A stretch of 64,000 nucleotides of DNA from Desulfobaccales bacterium. GTDB taxonomy: Bacteria; Desulfobacterota; Desulfobaccia; Desulfobaccales; 0-14-0-80-60-11. A program made the position numbers and the translations under genes. The stretch covers positions 1 through 64,000 of the forward strand of contig JBBFLF010000011.1 in assembly GCA_037481655.1 (NCBI GenBank), in the 5' to 3' direction. Every line of letters begins with the position of its first letter. Positions within the stretch are counted from its first letter, which is position 1. The notes beneath the pieces are model-generated. The model ran no database searches, had not been told where the DNA came from, and worked only from the letters and a program-made list of their open reading frames with translations. Positions 26,709 to 36,949 of this stretch are shown in pieces.

Positions 26709-28112
26709 CTAAAACCCGAGGCTGGCCAGCAGCTCGTTGACCGCCTCCTGGTCCAGGGGCTCCTGGCTGGACGGCTCCGAGCCGTTGGAGGAGACCACAC
26801 CCCCCAGGTCAGGGTGGCCCATCATGCGCACCAGCTCTTCCTGGGCCAGGGCTTCCCCTTCCTGCAGCGAAATCTCCTGACCCTCGCTCTTCAGGCGCAG
26901 TTTGTTGCCGATGGCGATGAGCAGGGTGAGGACCTGCACCTGGACCTGGCGCAGGAGCTTCAGGACCTTGAGCAGCCGTTGGCCGGAGAGGTCCTGGAAG
27001 GAGAGGGCTTCGGTAATGCGGGAGAGCGAATCCCGGATGCGGCCGGTGGCGGCCAGGGCGGACATGGTGCGGTCGGCGGCCAGGGGCGGCTCCGGTATCT
27101 GCCCGCGCCCAGAGGCCAACAGCGGCTCCAAGACCGCCAGAAAGCCCTGCCAGTGCGCTTCCAGGGCGGACTCCGGAGGGGCAGGGGATGGCTCAGAGGC
27201 GGGCTGGCCCTCCAGGGGGATGGCGCTCACGGGGAAGATCTTGCCGGCGGAGGCGATGAGTTTGGCGATGAGCTCCTTGGCCCGGGGCTCCCGGCAATGC
27301 TCCTGGAGGATGGTGAGCACCTGGTCCACCGGGAGCTGATAAAAGCCGTCTTCCACCGGCACCTGGGCCGCGAGCCGGCTCAAGGCCGCCTCCGCCGCCG
27401 CCACCTCAAAGAGGCCGGCGTGCTGGGCCACCAGGGATTTCAGGTGAGGCTTCACCGCCTCGGTGCCGCAGAATTCCAGGAGCATCTGCAAAGTGTCCGC
27501 CAAGGTGACGGCCACCGCGGTCTCTTCGACGGGGGCGGGAGAGGAGGGCAGGTGAGCCTTGAGGTGGGCGCCGAATTCCTCTGCCGCCGCCTGCACCCGG
27601 GCGATCAGGTCCGCCGGCGGTCCGGCAGGGCCAGGGAGAGCCGCCGTATTTTCTGCCGCCGGGGTGAGGAGGCGATCCAGCACCTGACAGTCAGCCCGGA
27701 TCTGTTCCACCAGGTCCAGGATGTCCAGGGTGGCCCGCTCGGTCATGGCCAGGACATCGTTGAGCTGATGGCGGGCCTGGTCCAGCTGTTCCCCGGGGGA
27801 GGTGCCGGCGCTTTGGATGACCTCCTCCAAGGACAGGTCCTGGATGGAGAGGTTGATCTCCTTGGCCAGGCGCCCCAGCCCGGCGTAAATCTCTTCGGAG
27901 GCCTGGCGATAGAAGGCCGCCTCCTGGGCCAGGGAATGGGACTCGGAGCCGGAGACCTCAGGCAGGGCAGGGGGGCTGGCCGCCGCCAGCCCGGCGCCGG
28001 GGAGGGGCATATCCCCCTTCAGGCGCACATTCATGGTGATGCCGTTCAGCCGCAGACTGAAATCTCCGGCCCCCATCTCCAGAGTGAGCTCGATCTGCCG
28101 GTCCTGGGACAT
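26709..28112 (-). CDS. CheZ-like CheY-phosphate phosphatase with a large insertion
   Basis: A 467-residue, mostly helical protein. Three parts match CheZ: the helix ARHQLNDVLAMTERATLDILDLVEQ (113-137), the active-site motif FQDLSGQRLLKVLKL with Asp374 and Gln378 in the place of E. coli Asp143 and Gln147, and the CheY-binding tail AVNELLASLGF at the very end. E. coli CheZ has 214 residues; here about 150 extra residues lie between helix and active site, plus an N-terminal extension. No che or flagellar gene is near, so the partner (a CheY or another receiver) is unknown. Confidence 0.75.
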   Translation of the reverse strand: MSQDRQIELTLEMGAGDFSLRLNGITMNVRLKGDMPLPGAGLAAASPPALPEVSGSESHSLAQEAAFYRQASEEIYAGLGRLAKEINLSIQDLSLEEVIQSAGTSPGEQLDQARHQLNDVLAMTERATLDILDLVEQIRADCQVLDRLLTPAAENTAALPGPAGPPADLIARVQAAAEEFGAHLKAHLPSSPAPVEETAVAVTLADTLQMLLEFCGTEAVKPHLKSLVAQHAGLFEVAAAEAALSRLAAQVPVEDGFYQLPVDQVLTILQEHCREPRAKELIAKLIASAGKIFPVSAIPLEGQPASEPSPAPPESALEAHWQGFLAVLEPLLASGRGQIPEPPLAADRTMSALAATGRIRDSLSRITEALSFQDLSGQRLLKVLKLLRQVQVQVLTLLIAIGNKLRLKSEGQEISLQEGEALAQEELVRMMGHPDLGGVVSSNGSEPSSQEPLDQEAVNELLASLGF

Positions 28113-28250
28113 TTCCTGGTTCCCTCATGCCCGGGTCTGGGCCGCAGGCGGGTTTAACTCCCCCATCGTCTGCCCGGCCGGAAAACTTGAGGGGAATTTA
28201 TGGGGGGAGAAAGGAGATCATTCTGAAGAGATTCACAGGATTTCCCCAAA

Positions 28251-28278
28251 CAAAAAAGCCGGAGGCAACCTCCGGCTT
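28251..28278 (-). terminator. Rho-independent terminator of mdh
   Basis: On the minus strand a 10-bp perfect stem (AAGCCGGAGG / CCTCCGGCTT) with a 3-base loop is followed by TTTTTT, 25 bp after the mdh stop. Confidence 0.85.
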
Positions 28279-28302
28279 CTTCTATCCCTGTCATTTTCGC
28301 CT

Positions 28303-29542
<1,240 letters not shown>

Positions 29543-29568
29543 GGCGCCAGTTTTTTGGGGATTTTCTT

Positions 29569-30477
29569 ATGCGACTGGGCGTGTATCTCCGGGCCATGCG
29601 GCTGCCCTTCCTCACCGGCTCCCTGATGCCGGTGGCCGCCACCGCGGCCTTGGTGTATCTTAAGCAGGGCACCCTGAGCGTCCGCCACCTGCTTCTCACC
29701 GCCCTGGGAGTGGCGGCCCTGCACACCGGCGGCAACCTCATCAACGATTACTACGACTCCTTCGGCAGCGACCCCCTCAACCCCTTTGAGAGCCCCTACA
29801 GCGGTGGCAGCCGGGTGATCATCAAAGGTGAGCTCTCCGCGATGGCGGTGCGGAACCTGGCCTACGGCTTTCTGGCCCTGGGGGTGCTGTGCGGCCTGGG
29901 CCTGGTGTGGGCCGGGCGTCCCGGGGTGGCCCTGGTGGGCCTGGCGGGCCTCCTCTTTGCTTATTTGTATTCCGCCGCGCCGGTGCAGCTCATGAGCCTG
30001 GGGCTGGGGGAGCTCACCATTTTTTTGGCCTTCGGGCCCATCCTCACCCTAGGCACCTACTACGTCCTCACCGGCACTTTTGCCGGGGTGGGCCTGGCGG
30101 TGGGGCTGCCCTTGGCCTTCCTCATCACCGCCATCCTCTGGATCAACGAATTCCCGGACCTGGAAGCGGATGTGGCCGCGGGCAAGCGCCACCTCATGAG
30201 CCGCCTGGGTCTGAGGCTTTCCCGCTGGGTCTATGTGGCCCTCATGCTGGCCCCCTTTGCCAGCCTCTTTCTCCTGATGGAAGCCTTCCGGCTGCCGCCG
30301 CATCTGTTGGCCTGCCTGGTGGCGCTGCCTTTGGCACTTAAGGCCAGCCGCCTGGCTTTTGCGCTTGACCCCACGCAGGAGGAATTCATCGGTCTCCAGG
30401 CCCTCACCATCCAGACGCACTTCACCTTCGGCCTCGCCCAGACCCTGGCGCTCTTCTACGCCGCCTGGCGGGGGTGA
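29569..30477 (+). CDS. UbiA-family prenyltransferase (MenA-like)
   Basis: Integral membrane aromatic prenyltransferase of 302 residues. The first Asp-rich motif is NLINDYYDSFGSD (about residues 57-69) and the second is FPDLEAD (about 191-197); together they bind Mg2+ and the polyprenyl diphosphate. Similarity is closest in wording to 1,4-dihydroxy-2-naphthoate prenyltransferase (MenA) of menaquinone synthesis, though no other men gene is nearby, so another aromatic acceptor is possible. Several hydrophobic spans alternate with these loops. It is driven by the perfect promoter just upstream. Confidence 0.85.
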   Translation: MRLGVYLRAMRLPFLTGSLMPVAATAALVYLKQGTLSVRHLLLTALGVAALHTGGNLINDYYDSFGSDPLNPFESPYSGGSRVIIKGELSAMAVRNLAYGFLALGVLCGLGLVWAGRPGVALVGLAGLLFAYLYSAAPVQLMSLGLGELTIFLAFGPILTLGTYYVLTGTFAGVGLAVGLPLAFLITAILWINEFPDLEADVAAGKRHLMSRLGLRLSRWVYVALMLAPFASLFLLMEAFRLPPHLLACLVALPLALKASRLAFALDPTQEEFIGLQALTIQTHFTFGLAQTLALFYAAWRG

Positions 30478-30526
30478 GCTAACCATGCCTTCCCGCTCCT
30501 TGTAGATACCTTTTGGAGAAAAGGCC

Positions 30527-31291
30527 TTGTCAGAACTTGCTATTTCTTTGATTGCTTTTGTTTTAATCGTCGGTGGCATGATATGCGGTATGGTAATCCG
30601 CTCCTTTCTTCCCGAACATCATCTCAGCGAGGAGTCGAAAGATGCCGTGAAACTGGGAGTTGGCACGATTGCTACCATGGCTGCCCTGGTTCTGGGATTG
30701 CTGATCGCCTCGGCCAAGAGTACTTTTGATGCCATGAATAATGGAATCAGGGAGTTGAGCTCCCGGGTCATCCTCCTCGACCGGGTGATGGCCCATTATG
30801 GACCGGAGATGAAGGAGGCCCGGGCTTTATTGCGCCTTGGCGTGGTCTCTGCCATCCAGCGGAGATGGCCGGAGGACCAAATAGCCCCGGAAACCGGCAA
30901 GGCATCTGAAGAATGGGTGGGGGTGGAAATTATCCAGGACAAACTGCGCCAACTGTGCCCCCAAACGGAGGCCCACCGCCTGCTCCTGGAGCGGGCTTGG
31001 CAGGTGAGCGGGGAGATCGCCGAAGCACGCTGGCTCCTCGTGGCGCAGGTCGGGTCGAGATCCATCCCGATGCCGTTTTTGGGGATACTGATCGGCTGGC
31101 TCGCCCTTATTTTTACCAGCTTTGGTTTGTTATCCCCCCGCAACCTTACAGTCATCACCATTCTTTTCGTGTGCGCCGTGTCAACTGCGGGAGCCCTGTT
31201 TCTGATCCTGGAAATGGATGCTCCCTATGAGGGGCTGCTGAAGATTTCCAGCGCTCCTCTTCACACCGCCCTTACATATCTCAGTCGCTAG
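30527..31291 (+). CDS. DUF4239-like membrane protein
   Basis: A 254-residue protein with two hydrophobic segments near the N-terminus (about 5-27 and 45-63) and two near the C-terminus (about 185-203 and 210-230), enclosing a soluble helical middle with SAKSTFDAMNNGIRELSSR. This layout matches DUF4239, bestrophin-like proteins without known function. I use the TTG at 30527, with GGAG in range; no better ATG precedes the first membrane span. Lower GC than its neighbours suggests it may be a newer arrival. Confidence 0.65.
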   Translation: MSELAISLIAFVLIVGGMICGMVIRSFLPEHHLSEESKDAVKLGVGTIATMAALVLGLLIASAKSTFDAMNNGIRELSSRVILLDRVMAHYGPEMKEARALLRLGVVSAIQRRWPEDQIAPETGKASEEWVGVEIIQDKLRQLCPQTEAHRLLLERAWQVSGEIAEARWLLVAQVGSRSIPMPFLGILIGWLALIFTSFGLLSPRNLTVITILFVCAVSTAGALFLILEMDAPYEGLLKISSAPLHTALTYLSR

Positions 31292-31314
31292 CAGGTGAGA
31301 GAAGGATGCAGACC

Positions 31315-32304
31315 ATGCTTTCCCCCATCCTGGTGGAAGTGACCCGGGGTCCCCTGGTGGAAAGTCGTCACCGGGGCCAGATCGCCGTGGTGGCGGCTGA
31401 CGGCCGTCTTGTCCGGGCTTTGGGCGATCCGGAGGTGATGCTGTGCCTCCGTTCCCTGGCCAAACCCTTCCAGGCCCTGCCGGTGATCACCACAGGCGCC
31501 GCCGCGGCCTTCGGTTTCGGCCCCGAGGAACTGGCCCTGTTCAGCGGGTCGCTGTCCGGCCAGGATTTTCATGTGGCCCTCGTGCAGCGGGTGCTGATGC
31601 GCCTTCAGCTGGGCCCCGAGGCCCTTCAGTGCGGTGCCATGGCGCCCCTGCACCGGCCCTCGGCCCAGGCTCTTAACCAGAAGGGGGAGAAAGCCACCGC
31701 CCTGCACCACACCTGCGCCGGCAAACACGCCATGATGCTGGCCCTCTGCCGCCACCACGGCTGGCCGGTGGAGGGCTACTTTGAGGCGGAGCATCCGGTG
31801 CAGCGGCTCATGCACCAGACCGTGGCCCAGGCCGCGGGCCTCAGCCCCCAAGAGGTGCCCCTGGCGGTGGATGGCTGTGGCGTACCCACCTTCTACCTCC
31901 CCCTCAAGAACGCGGCCCTGGCCTTCGCCCGGCTGGCCGCGGCGCCGGCAGGGACGCCGGAGGCCCTCATCCGGGAAGCGGCTCTGGCCCACCCTCGCCT
32001 CATTGCCGGGGAGGGCCGCCTGGAGACCATCCTCATGGAGCAGCTCCCGGGGCGGGTCTTTGCCAAGACCGGGGCCGAAGGGAGCTTTGCCCTGGCCCTG
32101 GTGCGGGAGGGTGTGGGGGTGGTGCTCAAGATCGAGGATGGCGCCGCCCGGGCCCTCAACCCTGCCATACTGGCGGCCGCCGACCAACTGGGACTTTTGG
32201 CTGAGGCCGACCGCCAGGCCCTGGCCGCGTACAGAATGCCGGTGGTGCGGGACCACCTGAAACGGGAGGTGGGGGGGCTCAAGGCGGTGTTTACCTTGCC
32301 CTGA
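31315..32304 (+). CDS. L-asparaginase II family protein (Rhizobium etli type)
   Basis: A member of the PF06089 asparaginase family, unrelated in fold to E. coli AnsA/AnsB. The serine-beta-lactamase-like SxxK pair is Ser47-Lys50 in RSLAKPFQ; the family's cysteine and lysine site shows as HTCAGKHAMML and the DGCGVPTF segment follows. Length is 329 residues. ATG 31315 has AAGGA at 8 bp spacing; the ATG at 31306 overlaps that site and would add three residues. It would hydrolyse asparagine to aspartate and ammonia in the cytoplasm. Confidence 0.88.
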   Translation: MLSPILVEVTRGPLVESRHRGQIAVVAADGRLVRALGDPEVMLCLRSLAKPFQALPVITTGAAAAFGFGPEELALFSGSLSGQDFHVALVQRVLMRLQLGPEALQCGAMAPLHRPSAQALNQKGEKATALHHTCAGKHAMMLALCRHHGWPVEGYFEAEHPVQRLMHQTVAQAAGLSPQEVPLAVDGCGVPTFYLPLKNAALAFARLAAAPAGTPEALIREAALAHPRLIAGEGRLETILMEQLPGRVFAKTGAEGSFALALVREGVGVVLKIEDGAARALNPAILAAADQLGLLAEADRQALAAYRMPVVRDHLKREVGGLKAVFTLP

Positions 32305-32524
32305 GGGCAGGACAGGGCGGGGCCCTGAGGACCGGGCAGGGATTCCCCTTCGGTGATCCGGGCCTTTGAATCCCATCGCCGGCATGGTATAGTTCACAAA
32401 TTAAAGCCACTTTGCGGAGATGGGGCGGAGGCAAGGCGGGGGAAAGGTGGGAAAGGTTCATTGCTCCACCCCTTTGCTTAACATGCAGGGCACCGGTATC
32501 CCCTGGACATGAGGCTTTCGGCAT

Positions 32525-33040
32525 ATGAAGAACCTGTGGGCACCCTGGCGCATTGAATACATCCTGGGACAGGACAAGCCCCCCGGGTGTATCTTCTGCC
32601 CCTGGCCGGAGGAAAACCTGGCCGAGCGCCTGGTGCTCTTCAGCGGCCGGCTCACCCGGGTGATGATGAACAAGTTTCCCTATAACAACGGGCACCTCCT
32701 CATCTCCCCCTTGCGGCACGTGCCTTACCTGGAGGACCTCACCCCGGAGGAGCTTCTGGACCTGCAGTTCAAGCTCCGGCATGCCATGCGTATCCTGAGG
32801 GAGACCATGCGGCCGGACGGCTTCAACATCGGCCTCAATGTGGGCACCGTGGCCGGCGCCGGGGTGGAGAGCCACCTCCATTGGCACCTGGTCCCCCGCT
32901 GGCTGGGGGACACCAACTACATCCCGGTCTTCGCCGAAGTCCGGGTGATCCCGGAACATTTCCGCCAGACCTATGAACGCCTGGCCCCCCATTTCCAGGC
33001 CCTGACCGATGAGGATGTCCCATGCGCTACGTCAAGCTGA
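32525..33040 (+). CDS. HIT-family hydrolase/phosphorylase (Ap4A-type)
   Basis: A 171-residue histidine-triad protein with catalytic motif HLHWHLVPRW near residue 119 and an N-terminal CIFCPW that can hold zinc with downstream residues. The MKNLWAPWRIEYI opening is typical of the bacterial HIT/Ap4A phosphorylase-like subgroup that acts on dinucleoside polyphosphates or nucleotide phosphoramidates. The last 19 bases overlap the LapA-like gene in another frame, so the two are expressed together. Confidence 0.9.
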   Translation: MKNLWAPWRIEYILGQDKPPGCIFCPWPEENLAERLVLFSGRLTRVMMNKFPYNNGHLLISPLRHVPYLEDLTPEELLDLQFKLRHAMRILRETMRPDGFNIGLNVGTVAGAGVESHLHWHLVPRWLGDTNYIPVFAEVRVIPEHFRQTYERLAPHFQALTDEDVPCATSS

Positions 33041-33366
33041 TCTTCGCCCTCCTGGTGGTTCTCCTGGCCATCGTCTTCATCGTCCAGAACCGGGTGGTCC
33101 TGGAGCACTCCTTCCAGCTGCGCTTCGATATCATGGTCTTGAAGGTGCAGACGGAGCTCATCCCGCTGTGGGTGCTGCTCCTTTTCGGGTATTTCCTGGG
33201 GGCGGTGACCGCCTTTCTCTATTTTGTGGTGCACCACATCCGGCAGCGCCAGACCATCCGCCATCTACGGCAGAACCTGGAGGTCCTGAACCAGGAGCTG
33301 AAGCGGGCCGGGGTCTCCCCGGAGGGACAGGGCTCGGCGGAGGCCACAACCACCTCCCACAACTAA
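33022..33366 (+). CDS. LapA-domain (DUF1049) membrane protein
   Basis: A 114-residue protein with two membrane spans (about 6-22 and 46-70), the asparagine in FIVQNRVVLEHSF between them, and a basic, coiled-coil-prone C-terminal tail (RQRQTIRHLRQNLEVLNQEL). This matches the lipopolysaccharide assembly protein A domain (LapA/YciS). In E. coli it helps control LpxC turnover with LapB; no LapB (tetratricopeptide) gene is adjacent here. Starts within the end of the HIT gene. Confidence 0.8.
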   Translation: MRYVKLIFALLVVLLAIVFIVQNRVVLEHSFQLRFDIMVLKVQTELIPLWVLLLFGYFLGAVTAFLYFVVHHIRQRQTIRHLRQNLEVLNQELKRAGVSPEGQGSAEATTTSHN

Positions 33367-33480
33367 TCTCTGGGAGCAGGCCCAAGCAATTTCCCGGCCC
33401 CGGCCCTCGGGGGTGGCTTGCACCCCAGGCAAGTCCCGGCTCTTGGCTCTCGCCCGGTCATCTGAGGCCGTCCTGGCAGT

Positions 33481-36027
33481 ATGAGTGAACCTCTTCCCGA
33501 ACGCCTCACCCCCATGCTCCGGCAGTATCTGGAGCTGAAATCCCGCTACCCGGATGCCCTCCTCCTCTTTCAGATGGGGGATTTCTTTGAGCTCTTCTTC
33601 GAGGATGCCGAGAAGGCCGCGGGGGCCCTGAACATCGCCCTCACCAGCCGCAGCCGGGCCGGCGAGGAGCGCATTCCCATGGCGGGTTTCCCCCTGCACG
33701 CCGCCGATGCCTATATCCACCGCCTCCTGGAGCAGGGTTACACCGTGGTGGTCTGCGAGCAGACCGAGGACCCCGCCCTGGCCAAAGGGCTGGTGCGCCG
33801 GGAAGTGACCCGCATCCTCACCCGGGGCACGGTGGTGGATCCCGCCGCCCTGGACGCCCGCCGGGACAATTATCTCGCCGCAGTGGCGGTCATGCGGCAG
33901 CGCTGGGGGCTGGCCTATCTCTCCCTCTCCACCGGGGAGTTTCGGCTGACGGAAGGGGAGGGGGCCGAGGTCCTGGCCGATGAGGTGGCGCGCCTTAAGC
34001 CCGCGGAGATTCTCCTCCCGGAGGATAAAGGCGAGGCGCTTCTGGCCGCGGCGTTCCAGCCCCTAGCCAGCCCGCCGGCGCTCCGCCGCCTGCCGGCCTT
34101 TGTCTTTGATGAGGCCAGCACCCGTAAGGAGCTCAGCCACACCTTGGGCACCCTGTTTCTGGACGGCTTCGGGCTGGAGCCCTACCCCCTGGGGGTTGTG
34201 GCGGCCGGCGCCATCCTGCGCTACCTCAAGGACTCCCTGCACCTTTCTCTCCCGCACCTGGACCGCATCATCCCCTACTCCCGGGGGGATTTCCTGGAGC
34301 TGGACGAGGCCACCCTGCGCCATCTGGAGGTCTTTGACAACTGGCGCACCGGCGGCCGTCAGGGCTCGCTATGGGAGGCCCTAGACGCCACCGTCACCGC
34401 CATGGGCTCCCGGCAGCTGGCCCGCTGGCTGAGGCACCCCTTAAAGGACCCGGAGGCCATCGAGGCCCGGCTGGCGGCGGTGGAGTTCTTCGTCACCCAG
34501 GCGCTGCTGCGGCAGCAGTGGCGGGAGGGCCTCAAGGGCCTGCCGGACCTGGAGCGCCTCACCGCCCGCCTGGGGCTGGGGCAGGCCACCCCCCGGGAGG
34601 TGGCCCAGGTACGCCAGGTGTTGGGGCGCCTGCCGGAATTCAAGGCCCTCCTGTCCCAGCCGTCGCCCCCGTTGGTGGCCCAGGCGGTGGCAGAGCTGGA
34701 AGACCTGGCGGACCTCCATGCCCTCCTCTGCCGGGCCCTGGTGGACGAGCCCCCGGCCACCCTGGCCGCGGGCGGCGTCATCCGGGCAGGTTACGACGCC
34801 GAGCTGGATGAGCTCCTGGAGCTGGCCCGGGGCGGCAAGGAGTGGATGGCCCGCCTGGAGGAGGAGGAGCGCCGGCGCACCGGCATCGCCTCCCTCAAGG
34901 TGCGGTACAACAAGGTCTTCGGCTACTATATTGAGGTCTCCCGGCCCAACCTCTCCCTGGTGCCCCCCGATTACATCCGCAAGCAGACCCTGGTGAACGC
35001 CGAACGCTTCATCACCGCCGAGCTCAAGGAATACGAGGCCCGGGTGTTGGGGGCCGAGGAGGGCCGCCTCAAGCGGGAGCAGGAGCTCTTCCAGGAGCTG
35101 CGCCGCCTCCTGGGAGAGGAGGCCCCGCGGCTGAGGAAAGTGGCCCGGGCCCTGGCCCGCCTGGACGCCTGGGCCGCTTTGGCGGAAGTGGCGGCGGTGC
35201 GGCGCTATTGCCGGCCTCGCATCGTGCCCGACTCCTGCCTCTTCATCCGCCAGGGCCGCCACCCGGTCATTGAGCGCCTGCTTCCCCCTGGCACCTTTGT
35301 GCCCAACGACCTGGAGCTGGACGAAAACCGCCGCCTCCTCATCGTCACCGGCCCCAACATGAGCGGCAAATCCACCATCCTGCGCCAGGCGGCCCTGACC
35401 GTGCTCCTGGCCCAGATGGGCTCCTTTGTGCCTGCGGCCGAGGCGGTGGTGGGCCTCACCGACCGCATCTTCACCCGGGTGGGCGCGGTGGACGACATCG
35501 GCCGGGGGCAAAGCACCTTCCTGGTGGAGATGCACGAAACCGCCCGCATCCTGCACCAAGCCACCCCCCAAAGCCTGGTGATCCTGGACGAAATCGGCCG
35601 GGGCACCAGCACCTTTGACGGCCTCTCCCTGGCCTGGGCGGTGGCGGAGTTCCTCCACGACCTGGAGGGCGTGGGGGTGCGCACCCTCTTTGCCACCCAT
35701 TACCAGGAGCTCACCCAGCTCAGCCGGGTGCGCCCTCGGGTGCACAACGTCCAGGTGCTGGTCCAGGAGGAGGGGGGCGAGATCGTCTTTCTGCACCGGC
35801 TGGCCCCCGGGGCTGCTTCCCAAAGTTACGGCATCCAGGTGGCCAGGCTGGCCGGGGTGCCGGCCCCGGTCATTGAGCGGGCCAAGGAAGTTCTGGAGAA
35901 CCTGGAGGCAGGGAGCCTCGACCCCTTAGGCCTCCCCAAGCTGGCCCGGCCTCGGCGCCGGGGGCTGCCGGAGGGGCTCCAGCCTGACCTCTTCAGCCTG
36001 CCCGCCGGGGCCTCCCGGGAGGAGTGA
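33481..36027 (+). CDS. mutS: DNA mismatch repair protein MutS
   Basis: Mismatch-recognition ATPase, 848 residues, typical of MutS1. The N-terminal mismatch-binding Phe-x-Glu is in MGDFFELFFEDA. The core/clamp domains follow, then the ATPase with Walker A TGPNMSGKST (about residue 620), the ST motif GRGQSTFLVEM, Walker B SLVILDEIGRGTSTFDG and FATHYQEL. The tail ends in a short arginine-rich stretch and lacks an extended tetramer segment. A ribosome-binding site is not obvious. No mutL is in the window. Confidence 0.96.
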   Translation: MSEPLPERLTPMLRQYLELKSRYPDALLLFQMGDFFELFFEDAEKAAGALNIALTSRSRAGEERIPMAGFPLHAADAYIHRLLEQGYTVVVCEQTEDPALAKGLVRREVTRILTRGTVVDPAALDARRDNYLAAVAVMRQRWGLAYLSLSTGEFRLTEGEGAEVLADEVARLKPAEILLPEDKGEALLAAAFQPLASPPALRRLPAFVFDEASTRKELSHTLGTLFLDGFGLEPYPLGVVAAGAILRYLKDSLHLSLPHLDRIIPYSRGDFLELDEATLRHLEVFDNWRTGGRQGSLWEALDATVTAMGSRQLARWLRHPLKDPEAIEARLAAVEFFVTQALLRQQWREGLKGLPDLERLTARLGLGQATPREVAQVRQVLGRLPEFKALLSQPSPPLVAQAVAELEDLADLHALLCRALVDEPPATLAAGGVIRAGYDAELDELLELARGGKEWMARLEEEERRRTGIASLKVRYNKVFGYYIEVSRPNLSLVPPDYIRKQTLVNAERFITAELKEYEARVLGAEEGRLKREQELFQELRRLLGEEAPRLRKVARALARLDAWAALAEVAAVRRYCRPRIVPDSCLFIRQGRHPVIERLLPPGTFVPNDLELDENRRLLIVTGPNMSGKSTILRQAALTVLLAQMGSFVPAAEAVVGLTDRIFTRVGAVDDIGRGQSTFLVEMHETARILHQATPQSLVILDEIGRGTSTFDGLSLAWAVAEFLHDLEGVGVRTLFATHYQELTQLSRVRPRVHNVQVLVQEEGGEIVFLHRLAPGAASQSYGIQVARLAGVPAPVIERAKEVLENLEAGSLDPLGLPKLARPRRRGLPEGLQPDLFSLPAGASREE

Positions 36028-36363
36028 AGAAGGGCTGGGGCGTTTCAGCTTGGCGGGGGAAATTGGCTTATCCCCGAGGCAGGCCGGGAGTGTGGCCCTG
36101 ATGAACTCAGCCTTAGGAAAAAGAGCGTGGGGCGTTCATTCCGTTGCCCTAGCGACTTCCTAACTTAGGGGTCCGCCAAGCCTGCTTGCGGCTCCAGGGG
36201 GCAGAAAGAGGGGAAGGCAGGGCCGCGGCCTCTTGCCGTCCAGGCGGCAACGTGCTAAAATGGCAAAAAATTCGTTCGGTTAGCCGGCTTCTGCCCCTCA
36301 GGGGGGACACGAAATTTTCCTCTTGACAAGGGCGGCGGATTTACCAAAAATTAATATAGCTGA
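36028..36363. other. Gap between mutS and tRNA-Gly
   Basis: No credible gene. It ends with a TTGACA (36323-36328) and an AT-rich stretch running into the tRNA-Gly 5' end, with AAAAAT at 17 bp or TAATAT at 23 bp; these are the likely tRNA promoter elements, though the -10 is not clear-cut. The G-rich bits around 36190-36240 do not form a repeat copy. Confidence 0.45.
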
Positions 36364-36438
<75 letters not shown>

Positions 36439-36448
36439 TTTTTTTTGA

Positions 36449-36523
36449 GGCGGCATAGCCAAGTGGTAAGGCAACGGTCTGCAAAACCGTTATACACCGG
36501 TTCGAATCCGGTTGCCGCCTCCA
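36449..36523 (+). tRNA. tRNA-Cys (GCA)
   Basis: Acceptor GGCGGCA pairs with TGCCGCC, the anticodon stem ACGGT/ACCGT encloses CTGCAAA with anticodon GCA, the T arm is CCGGTTCGAATCCGG, and CCA is encoded. It follows tRNA-Gly by 10 bp and is flanked downstream by an integrase remnant. Confidence 0.97.
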
Positions 36524-36537
36524 ATGATTTCAGCTAG

Positions 36538-36756
36538 TTAGCCTCCACTCGCCCTCCCTGGATCATCCCCCGGTAAATGCATAAGCGAATAACCTTCCCG
36601 GGGCTTTCCCACCAAGGCCTTCAGCTCGTCTTTGTCCACGGTATTGTAGCGTTTGAACACGCTCATGGTCTTATGCCCGGTGGCCGCCATGATCCGGAAG
36701 TAGTCATGCCCTTCCCGCCGGCAGGTGCTTCCTCGGGATAAGCCACTGAAAGGCAA
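36538..36756 (-). pseudogene. Tyrosine recombinase (integrase) C-terminal remnant
   Basis: A 72-codon open frame matching only the last part of a phage-type integrase: RIMAATGHKTMSVFKRYNTV includes the conserved GH and the nucleophilic tyrosine before DKDELKALVGKP. The catalytic Arg box, the HxxR and the whole N-terminal part are missing, and the first 15 codons do not look like integrase, so the gene is truncated. Its position 15 bp after tRNA-Cys, pointing toward it, fits a decayed element that once integrated at the tRNA. Confidence 0.75.
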
Positions 36757-36949
36757 CCCTGCTCATGGAAAGCGACTCTTGATTTTTGGGGAAGTGGCGG
36801 CTTTCTCAAATGGCGTTTTGATTTTTTTACCTTTCCCCAACTGGGAAAGTTGGCTCTCTCCTCTTTCGTCCTGCCTTTCAGGGGGAGTCAGGCCGAAGCT
36901 CGCCGGTGCCTGCCTTGACCGGCGGGGCGATTCCTGATAGCTTTGCGCC

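Noticed and set aside
36323-36357. Standard promoter with TTGACA and TAATAT for the tRNAs
   Set aside because: The 23-bp spacing is too long; the -35 is convincing but the true -10 is unclear, so I left it as part of the gap description.
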